A stretch of 38,685 bases of DNA from Wenzhouxiangella sp. GTDB taxonomy: Bacteria > Pseudomonadota > Gammaproteobacteria > Xanthomonadales > Wenzhouxiangellaceae. The notes below the pieces were generated by a model. It was not told the DNA's origin. It searched no databases and saw only the letters and a list, made by a program, of their open reading frames with translations. The translations under genes were made by a program, and so were the position numbers. The DNA lies in assembly GCA_007118895.1 (NCBI GenBank), contig SKQS01000255.1, positions 1 to 38,685 of the forward strand. Reading direction: 5' to 3'. Position 1 is the first letter of the stretch. The number at the start of each line of letters is the position of its first letter. Below are positions 32,286-38,685 of this stretch, piece by piece.

Positions 32286-34415
32286 TCAGAGCTCCAGCGG
32301 GTCCATGTCCAGGTGCCAGCGCACCCGGCCGGCGCTCTTGAGTCCGAACAGATCCAGCCACCAGGGGTGAAGCACCGTTGCCAGGCGACTGCGGTCAGGC
32401 GCCTGGATCCACAGCTGATAGCGCCAGTAACCTGAGCGTCGCGCCATGATGGCCGGCATCGGGCCATGCGCTTCCAGCCGGCCACGCAGCCTGCGCAGGG
32501 CCTGATGGAGAAAATCCTGCGCCGACTCCGGCCGGTGAGATTCTGCCCGCAGCAGCGCCAGCGCTGCGGCCGGCGGCAGCTCAGCCTCGCATCGCTCGGC
32601 CAGCAGAGAGTCGGCAAAGCGCTGATAGTCTCCCCCGGTCAGCAGCCGAATCAGCGGGTGCTCGGGATGGCGGGTCTGTAGCATGAATTCGCTCTGACGA
32701 TCGCCTCGCCCGGCGCGGCCGGCAACCTGAAACACTGTCTGGCCCAGCCGTTCCGACGCCCGGAAATCGGCGCTGAACAGCGCCTGATCGACTTCCAGCA
32801 CCACCGCCAGGGTCAACCCAGGCAGATGATGCCCCTTGGCCAGCATCTGGGTGCCGACAAGTATGCACGGCTGTCCCTCGCGCACGCTGGTCAGCACCTT
32901 TTCCAGATCGTGTCGGCCGCTCATGCTGTCGCGGTCAACCCGCCACAGGGGCGTTTCGGGAAACCATTCAGCGAGCGTTTCCTCAAGCCGCTCGGTGCCG
33001 CTGCCCAGCGTCAGCAGATCAGGGGAGCCACAATCGGGACAGCGTGGCGGCATCGGGCGTTGCGAACCGCAGTGATGACAAGCCAGCAAATGCAGCTGTC
33101 GGTGCCAGGTCATGTGCGCCGTGCAGCGCAGGCAATCGGCCTGCCATCCGCACTCGGCGCACTGGATGACCGGCGCATAGCCGCGCCGGTTGCGGTAGAT
33201 CAGTACCTGGCCACCTTCATCGAGATGACGGCCAATGGCCTCACGTAGCCCCGAATCCAGACTGTGTCGGCGGCCGCGTTGGTCGCTGATGCGCCAGCGA
33301 GGGGGGTTCATGCTGCCGGCCCGTCGGGCCAGGATCAACTGACGATAACGGCCGAGCCTTGCGTTGTTCAGACTTTCCAGCGAAGGCGTGGCGCTGCCGA
33401 GCACCACCGGAATGCCCAGCTGGCGAGCCCTGAGCACGGCGACATCGCGACCGTGGTAGCGAGCGCCATCGGATTGCTTGAGCGAGCTGTCGTGCTCTTC
33501 ATCGACAACGATCAGCCCGGGAGACTTCAACGGCATGAACACCGCCGAGCGGGTACCGATCAACACCTGCGCGCTGCCGTTGGCGGCCGCCTGCCATGCC
33601 GCAAGACGTTCTCCCTCGCTCAAGTCGGAGTGGTAGACATGGGCATGAACACCGAGACGGCGCTCGATACGCCGGATCAGCTGCGCACTGAGCCCGATTT
33701 CGGGAATCAGGATCAGCACCTGGCGACCACGCCGGATCAGATGCCGGGCGGCCTGCAGGTACACCTCGGTCTTGCCGCTGCCGGTCACGCCGGCCAGCAG
33801 CAGCGGCTCGAAGCGATGACGAGCCGCCAGGATCGCGGCGGTCGCAGTACGCTGCTCGACATTGAGCTCTGGACCGGGCTCGGGCTTCGGTGGCGGAGGA
33901 TCAGCCTCGACGACCCAGCCCTTGTCCAGCAGGTTTCGCAGGCTGGCCGCGGACACCCCGGCAGCTTCCAGCTGCTGTCGGGTCATGATGTCTTCGGCCA
34001 AAAGCTTGAGCGCCTGTTGTTGCCTGGGCGCACGCACCGGTCGAGCGTTCCTGCCGGCCTCGGAAACGGCCAACCACTTGCTGGGCGCTTGGCGAAACGG
34101 GCGGATGCGTCGGAGCGCGCCCGGTAGCAGCAAATTAACCGCTTCGCCCGGTGGCAGGCTGTAATAGCGCATGCACCAGTCGAACAATGCCATCGACGCG
34201 CTGTCGATCAGGGCTTCATCGAGTACCCGCTCGATCGATCGCAGGGCAGACGGCTCGGATGTGGCTCGATGGTGATCGAAGACCAGCCCGATCAGGCGAC
34301 GACGACCGAACGGCACCAGTACCCGCGACCCGGCCGGCGGCAGCGCACGGTCACCGGCCGGCAGATAATCGAACAGTCGGGGCAGGGGCACCGCAACCGC
34401 GACCCGGGCCACCAT
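32286..34415 (-). CDS. priA: primosomal replication protein N' (PriA helicase)
   Basis: Superfamily 2 3'-5' helicase that restarts stalled replication forks by loading the primosome. Numbering from ATG 34415 (709 residues): an N-terminal 3'-end-binding domain (VAVPLPRLFDYLP), Walker A GVTGSGKTEVY (about 210-220), DEEHD (305-309) and eight zinc-binding cysteines at about 419, 422, 428, 431, 446, 449, 459 and 462. All are present. The ATG at 34415 is preferred because GGGAAG lies 5 bases upstream; an in-frame GTG at 34442 would add nine residues. The gene follows the tail-specific protease gene, 36 bp (10 bp to the GTG) away. Confidence 0.96.
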   Translation of the reverse strand: MVARVAVAVPLPRLFDYLPAGDRALPPAGSRVLVPFGRRRLIGLVFDHHRATSEPSALRSIERVLDEALIDSASMALFDWCMRYYSLPPGEAVNLLLPGALRRIRPFRQAPSKWLAVSEAGRNARPVRAPRQQQALKLLAEDIMTRQQLEAAGVSAASLRNLLDKGWVVEADPPPPKPEPGPELNVEQRTATAAILAARHRFEPLLLAGVTGSGKTEVYLQAARHLIRRGRQVLILIPEIGLSAQLIRRIERRLGVHAHVYHSDLSEGERLAAWQAAANGSAQVLIGTRSAVFMPLKSPGLIVVDEEHDSSLKQSDGARYHGRDVAVLRARQLGIPVVLGSATPSLESLNNARLGRYRQLILARRAGSMNPPRWRISDQRGRRHSLDSGLREAIGRHLDEGGQVLIYRNRRGYAPVIQCAECGWQADCLRCTAHMTWHRQLHLLACHHCGSQRPMPPRCPDCGSPDLLTLGSGTERLEETLAEWFPETPLWRVDRDSMSGRHDLEKVLTSVREGQPCILVGTQMLAKGHHLPGLTLAVVLEVDQALFSADFRASERLGQTVFQVAGRAGRGDRQSEFMLQTRHPEHPLIRLLTGGDYQRFADSLLAERCEAELPPAAALALLRAESHRPESAQDFLHQALRRLRGRLEAHGPMPAIMARRSGYWRYQLWIQAPDRSRLATVLHPWWLDLFGLKSAGRVRWHLDMDPLEL

Positions 34416-34451
34416 CGGGGCTTCCCGTCGGGTGGCGGTCACGGTCAGGCG

Positions 34452-36560
34452 TCAATCCACGGCGCTGGTGACCAGGTTCCCCCGGTGGGCCAGCAAGTGC
34501 TGGTCGCGGTCGAGATCGATCAGGTCGGCAAGTATGCGGGCCGACTCGTTGAGCAGCACATCCGGCGCTTCGTCGTGCTCGGGCTCGCCCTCGTCGCTAT
34601 CGACATCGCCCGGGGTGTGAGTAAGACCCAGTCTGCTGCGGCGACGCTCTTCGCCAGCGGCCATTTCCTCGCGGCGAACCGACTCCAGCAGCGATACGCT
34701 GTCTCGCTGACTGACCGCTTCCCACTCGGCCAGATCCTCGATCAGCGATACCAGGTCCTCGTGCTGCTCGCGACGCGCCAGATGGCGTTGTTCAGCCAGT
34801 GGCAGCAAGGGCGACAGATCGGCAACCGGCGTGAACTCGGTCGGATCGATCGAGGTCCACGGCATGGCGTTTTCCAGTGCACTTTCGCCGTATTCGGCCG
34901 GGTCGCCGGCCGAGGGCAGCAGAATGTCCGGCACCACGCCCTTGGACTGGGTCGAGCCACCGTGGATACGGTAGAACTGCGCCATGGTCAGCTTGAGTTG
35001 CCCGAGCCGTGCATTTTCTCCGCGCGAAATCTCGTCAAGGTTGATCAGGTTCTGGACCGTACCCTTGCCGAAGGTCGGCTCGCCGAGCACCACACCGCGT
35101 CCGTAATCCTGGATCGCGGCGGCCAGAATCTCCGAGGCCGAAGCACTTCGCCGGTTGACCAGGACCGCCAGCGGCCCGTCCCAGGCCATGCCGGGTTCGC
35201 GATCGGCCTCGATGGATACCCGACCGCTGGAATCACGAACCTGGACCACGGGGCCTTCATCGATGAACAGACCGGTCATGGTCGTGGCCTCGACCAGCGC
35301 GCCGCCGCCATTGCCGCGCAGGTCGAGCACCAGGCCGTCCATGCCTTCCTCACGCAGCTCGTTGATGATTCGGCGCACGTCGCGGGTGCTGGACCGATAA
35401 TTGGGCTCGTTGCGCGCCCGGCCCTGGAAATCGACATAGAAAACGGGTACCTGGATAACGCCGATGCGCCGGACCTCATCGCCGATTGGCAATTCGATCA
35501 TTTCACCGGTGGCGGCCTGATTTTCCAGGCGCACCTCATTGCGCACGATATCGATGATCTGCGGCGGGCCGTTCAGGCCGGTCTCGGCCGGCAGCACCTC
35601 GAGATTGACCGTGGTCTCGCGCGGTCCGCGAATCAGATCGACCACATCGTCCAGCCGCCAGCCGACGACATCGACGATGCCTTCTTCACCCTGGCCGACA
35701 CCGACAATGCGGTCGCCTTCCTTGAGACGGCCATCAAGATCAGCCGGGCCACCGGGCACGATTTCACGAATCGTGGTGTAGTCGCTTTCCTGCTGCAGCA
35801 AGGCGCCAATACCCTCAAGCGACAACCGCATCGAAATTTCGAAATTCTCTGCGCTGCGCGGTGACATGTAGGCCGAATGCGGCTCGATGGTGCGCGCATA
35901 GGCATTCATGAAGAACTGGAAAACGTCCTCGCTCTTGAAGTTGCGCACCCGGCGTTCGAGATTGTTGTAGCGGTTGGTCAGCGTCTCGACAATGTCCTCG
36001 GCCTCACGCTCGGCCAGAAGCAGCCGCAGCCAGTCATTCTTGACCCGCTTGCGCCAGATCTCGTCAAGCTCGGCCTGATCGGCCGCCCAGTCGGCCTCAC
36101 TGCGGTCGAATTGGTAGCTTTCGTCCACGGTGAAATCGAAAGTCTCGTTCAAAAGCGAGCGGGCATGCTCGGCGCGCTCACCCACCCGACGCACGTAACG
36201 ATTGAAAATTTCGAAAGCCGGCTCGAGTTCGGAGGTTCTCAGCGCCTCTTCCAGATGATCGCGGTAACGCTCGAAATCGCGAATATCACTGGCCAGGAAA
36301 TACTCCCGGTTGGGATCAAGCACCCGCAGATACTGATCGAAAATGCGCTCGGATGTAACGTGGGAGAGATTCTCCCGGTGATAGTGATAACCGGAGAAGA
36401 AGCGAGTCGCCAGACGGCTGGCGAAGCGCTGCTCGGCGCTGGGCCGGAGCTGGCCATGCTCGGCATCGATAATTTTTGCACCAGCGCCTGGCAGCAGCAG
36501 CAGCGGCGTGAGAACCAGCGCCAGAATCAGTGTGGCAAAGACACGATTGAAACTTTTCAT
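34452..36560 (-). CDS. prc: carboxy-terminal (tail-specific) protease Prc/Ctp
   Basis: A 702-residue exported protease with the Prc layout: a signal peptide (MKSFNRVFATLILALVLTPL, to about 27), a large helical N-terminal part (30-235), a PDZ domain (about 240-330), and an S41 protease core with SASASEILAAA and GEPTFGKGTVQ. By the 25-residue spacing of the E. coli Ser/Lys dyad, the nucleophile is Ser474 and the general base is Lys499. A C-terminal domain follows (about 560-702). Prc degrades misfolded periplasmic proteins and processes peptidoglycan enzymes. Its position after lipB, with no lipA between, is notable. Confidence 0.95.
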   Translation of the reverse strand: MKSFNRVFATLILALVLTPLLLLPGAGAKIIDAEHGQLRPSAEQRFASRLATRFFSGYHYHRENLSHVTSERIFDQYLRVLDPNREYFLASDIRDFERYRDHLEEALRTSELEPAFEIFNRYVRRVGERAEHARSLLNETFDFTVDESYQFDRSEADWAADQAELDEIWRKRVKNDWLRLLLAEREAEDIVETLTNRYNNLERRVRNFKSEDVFQFFMNAYARTIEPHSAYMSPRSAENFEISMRLSLEGIGALLQQESDYTTIREIVPGGPADLDGRLKEGDRIVGVGQGEEGIVDVVGWRLDDVVDLIRGPRETTVNLEVLPAETGLNGPPQIIDIVRNEVRLENQAATGEMIELPIGDEVRRIGVIQVPVFYVDFQGRARNEPNYRSSTRDVRRIINELREEGMDGLVLDLRGNGGGALVEATTMTGLFIDEGPVVQVRDSSGRVSIEADREPGMAWDGPLAVLVNRRSASASEILAAAIQDYGRGVVLGEPTFGKGTVQNLINLDEISRGENARLGQLKLTMAQFYRIHGGSTQSKGVVPDILLPSAGDPAEYGESALENAMPWTSIDPTEFTPVADLSPLLPLAEQRHLARREQHEDLVSLIEDLAEWEAVSQRDSVSLLESVRREEMAAGEERRRSRLGLTHTPGDVDSDEGEPEHDEAPDVLLNESARILADLIDLDRDQHLLAHRGNLVTSAVD

Positions 36561-36584
36561 AACTGCATCAGACCGGTTGTTTCG

Positions 36585-37316
36585 TCAGAAGTTTTCAACG
36601 TATTCAACGGTGACGGGCCTATTGGCGTCCGCTTCCATCGGCATTCGATCATAGCCCAGCGCCGTGAACAATCTCGCAGTCAGCTCCTTACCAGCCCGCG
36701 CCATGCTCGCCTGCTCGCTGTGCCGGGCCCAGCAGGTCATCTCCATCCCGGCAAAGCCGCAGGGATTGATCCGATCGAACGGCTCCAGATCCATGTCGAC
36801 GTTGAATGCCAGGCCATGGTAGCTGCACTGCCGGCGCACCTTCAATCCTATCGAGGCAATCTTGGCCTGACCGACAAATACCCCGGGGGCGCCGTCACGC
36901 CTCGTTCCAGATATGCCGTCACCGGCCAGCAGGTCAATGACGATCTGTTCGAGCCGGCAGACCAGGCTGCGCACCCCCAGGCCCAAACGTTCGAGGTCCA
37001 GCAGGGGATATATCACCTGCTGGCCGGGGCCGTGGTAGGTCACCTGCCCGCCGCGATCGGTCTGGATCAACGGAATGTCACCCGCGTTGAGCACGTGTTC
37101 GGGCCTGCCGGCCAGGCCCTGGGTAAACACCGGCTCGTGCTCTACCAGCCACAGCTCGTCGGCCGAGTCGGGCCGGCGAGCATCGGTAAAATCCCGCATC
37201 GCCTGCCATACCGGCTGGTAAGGCTGGCGGGCAAGCTGGCGGACAACAAGGCGGCGCATGGCGTTCGGTTTCACGGCCAATTTCTGATCAACGTTCGAGG
37301 ATACGCCGGTGATCAT
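36585..37316 (-). CDS. lipB: octanoyl-(acyl-carrier-protein):protein N-octanoyltransferase
   Basis: First enzyme of lipoic acid synthesis: moves octanoate from ACP to lipoyl domains. The 243-residue protein carries [13 protein letters not shown] (87-99), the catalytic Lys152 in [14 protein letters not shown] and Cys186 in [11 protein letters not shown]. All key residues are intact. The ATG at 37316 has no clear Shine-Dalgarno; a start at 37259 (MRRLVVRQL) would fit the family N-terminus better and needs testing. In E. coli lipA lies downstream; here prc does instead. Confidence 0.96.
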   Translation of the reverse strand: MITGVSSNVDQKLAVKPNAMRRLVVRQLARQPYQPVWQAMRDFTDARRPDSADELWLVEHEPVFTQGLAGRPEHVLNAGDIPLIQTDRGGQVTYHGPGQQVIYPLLDLERLGLGVRSLVCRLEQIVIDLLAGDGISGTRRDGAPGVFVGQAKIASIGLKVRRQCSYHGLAFNVDMDLEPFDRINPCGFAGMEMTCWARHSEQASMARAGKELTARLFTALGYDRMPMEADANRPVTVEYVENF

Positions 37317-37337
37317 CAGGATGCCAGTGCGATCGGC

Positions 37338-37595
37338 TTATAAAGTCATGACCACCGCATCCAGCTTTCTCAGTTGGCGGTAGACCGCCTCGAGATGGCT
37401 GCGTGATCGGGCATTGACGATCACGGTGATGCTTTCATAGCGGCCGCGTCGACTGGGCTGATAGCGCACCTGGGCCGGATCGAACTCGGCGCGGGCGGCA
37501 ATCTCCTCGAGCACGGCCCGACGGGCCTCGGCACCAGTCCGGATAAAGGCCTTGACCGGATAGCGACAGGGGAAAGCCAGGCCGGCTTCAGTCAT
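37338..37595 (-). CDS. ybeD: YbeD/DUF493 family protein
   Basis: An 85-residue soluble protein starting MTEAGLAFPCRYPVKAFIRT, with RYQPSRRGRYESITVIVNAR and SHLEAVYRQLRKLDAVVMTL, a ferredoxin-like fold typical of YbeD. The start at 37595 overlaps the carboxypeptidase stop by 8 bases; frames that begin further upstream are antisense-like extensions. The dacA-ybeD-lipB order is the same as in E. coli. Its function is not settled; an allosteric regulatory role is suspected from its fold. Confidence 0.9.
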   Translation of the reverse strand: MTEAGLAFPCRYPVKAFIRTGAEARRAVLEEIAARAEFDPAQVRYQPSRRGRYESITVIVNARSRSHLEAVYRQLRKLDAVVMTL

Positions 37596-38685
37596 TGCCG
37601 AACAGACCGCCCACCCAGAGCCGGAAGCCGTCGGTGACACGACCGAACCAGGAGGCCGGGTCGACCTGCTCGGCGGCCAGCAATGGCGTCTCGGCCACGC
37701 TGGCTCCATCAAGCCGTATTGTCAGGTTGCCAACCTGCTCGCCGGCGGCGATCGGCGCCTCCAGCTGACGGCGAATTTCCAGCTCCGCCTGCAGCGCATC
37801 ATAGCGGCCGCGCGGGATGGTCACGAACAGCGGCTGCTCTACCACCAGCTCGAGTTCGTTGCTTCGACCCTTCCACACCCGCTCACGGCTGATCATTTCG
37901 CCGCGTTCGTAAAGCTGGTAGGTCTCGAAGAAGCGGAAACCGTAGTTGAGCAGGGCCTGGCTGGCGCTGGCGCGGGCATCCTCGCTGTCGGTGCCCATTA
38001 CCACGCTGACCAGGCGCATGCCCTCGCGGCGAGCCGAGGTCACAAGGCAGTAACCTGCCGATGAGGTATGACCGGTCTTCAGACCGTCAACCGAGGGATC
38101 ACGCCAGAGCAGTCGATTGCGGTTGTGCTGTCGAATGTCATTGAAGGTGAATTCGCGCTCGGAATACCAGCCGTAGAAATCAGGAAAGTCGCGGATCAGG
38201 GCGATAGCCAGCAGGCTGATATCGCGCGCGGTTGTATGCAGGTTCTCGTCCGGCAGCCCGGTGGCGTTGGTGTAGTGGGTATTGACCATGCCCAATCGCC
38301 TGGCCTCCTCGTTCATCATGCTGGCAAACACCGCCTCGGTGCCGGCAACATGCTCGGCCAGCGCCACGCTGGCATCGTTGCCGGACTGGATGATCACGCC
38401 CTTGAGCAGGTCCTCGACCGTCACCCGGCGACCAACCTCGACGAACATCCGGGACCCGGGCGTGCGCCAGGCATTCTCGCTGATCAGGACCTCCTCATCC
38501 AGGGCCAGATTGCCGCGCTGGATTTCCTGAAAGACCACGTAGGAGGTCATCAGCTTGGTGATGCTGGCCGGCTCGAGGCGCTCGTCGGCAGCCAGCTCGG
38601 CGATCGCGGCCTGCGAGTGAAAGTCAACCAGGATGTAGCTGGAGGCGCCGATTGACGGCGGCGCCGGCACCGGCATCTGGGCCGA
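37588..38685 (-). CDS. dacA: D-alanyl-D-alanine carboxypeptidase, PBP5/6 type (5' end outside window)
   Basis: Class C low-molecular-mass penicillin-binding protein that trims the terminal D-Ala of peptidoglycan stem peptides in the periplasm. About 365 residues are visible; the start and signal peptide lie beyond the right edge, as the frame continues SAQMPVPAPP. Motifs present: the SxxK box EPASITKLMTSY, the SxN site IQSGNDASVALAEH, and the KTG box GLKTGHTSSAGYC. A C-terminal beta-rich domain (about 265-330) and an amphipathic end WFGRVTDGFRLWVGGLFGND for membrane attachment follow. All catalytic residues are intact. It heads the dacA-ybeD-lipB group. Confidence 0.95.
   Translation of the reverse strand, partial: SAQMPVPAPPSIGASSYILVDFHSQAAIAELAADERLEPASITKLMTSYVVFQEIQRGNLALDEEVLISENAWRTPGSRMFVEVGRRVTVEDLLKGVIIQSGNDASVALAEHVAGTEAVFASMMNEEARRLGMVNTHYTNATGLPDENLHTTARDISLLAIALIRDFPDFYGWYSEREFTFNDIRQHNRNRLLWRDPSVDGLKTGHTSSAGYCLVTSARREGMRLVSVVMGTDSEDARASASQALLNYGFRFFETYQLYERGEMISRERVWKGRSNELELVVEQPLFVTIPRGRYDALQAELEIRRQLEAPIAAGEQVGNLTIRLDGASVAETPLLAAEQVDPASWFGRVTDGFRLWVGGLFGND

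Noticed and set aside
34269-35864. 531-codon plus-strand frame
   Set aside because: Antisense to priA and the tail-specific protease, both with intact motifs; long shadow frames are expected at this GC content.
35877-37343. 488-codon plus-strand frame
   Set aside because: Antisense to the protease and lipB; no recognisable motif or ribosome binding site.

Overview
The window is GC-rich chromosomal DNA from a bacterium, most likely a gammaproteobacterium of the Xanthomonadales/Lysobacterales-Chromatiales type (Wenzhouxiangella-like). This guess rests on the ccoNOQP-GHIS layout, the nfeD-slipin pair, the argS-SPOR pair, the dacA-ybeD-lipB order and secreted proteins ending in a DGFE(S) tail. 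It is inference from gene style, not a database result. I see no tRNA, rRNA, CRISPR array, insertion sequence or prophage.

Layout. 1-1317 (-): a DUF2868 membrane protein that runs off the left edge. 1318-1593: intergenic, with an FNR/Anr-type box. 1594-9657 (+): a complete cbb3 oxidase locus, ccoN-O-Q-P, a small two-helix membrane protein, then ccoG-H-I-S, mostly with overlapping or abutting genes. Together they make a high-affinity terminal oxidase and its copper and assembly machinery. 9658-15578 (+): a membrane-anchored AlgC-like protein whose active-site loops are all altered, a small Ser/Thr kinase, and a large protein ending in a degenerate GGDEF-like domain. I regard these three as a possible undescribed signalling module. 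15628-17783 (+): a TauE/SafE-type membrane protein and a YfcC-type carrier. 17788-18666 (-): an LpxL-like acyltransferase homologue. 18904-21995 (+): nfeD, slipin, a DUF4920 protein and an NTF2-like protein, all overlapping.

22019-25087 (-): a secreted collagen-like protein, a small secreted protein with a DGFES tail, and a gamma-class carbonic anhydrase homologue. 25088-25388 is a strikingly AT-rich intergenic stretch with two consensus DnaA boxes facing each other, followed by a good promoter for argS. 25389-28858 (+): argS, a SPOR protein and a patatin-like lipase. 28884-30209 (-): a secreted GSDH-family (PQQ-type) dehydrogenase that shares the DGFES tail. 30369-32256 (+): a gamma-glutamyltransferase-family protein and a small lipoprotein. 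32286-38685 (-): in transcription order a D-Ala-D-Ala carboxypeptidase (cut by the right edge), ybeD, lipB, tail-specific protease and priA.

The most unusual points are the AlgC-like pseudoenzyme and its kinase/degenerate-GGDEF neighbours, the DGFES tail shared by two secreted proteins, 11/22-bp phased repeats upstream of two secreted-protein genes, the DnaA-box/AT-rich region before argS, and a repeat-like insertion at the ccoI/ccoS junction.
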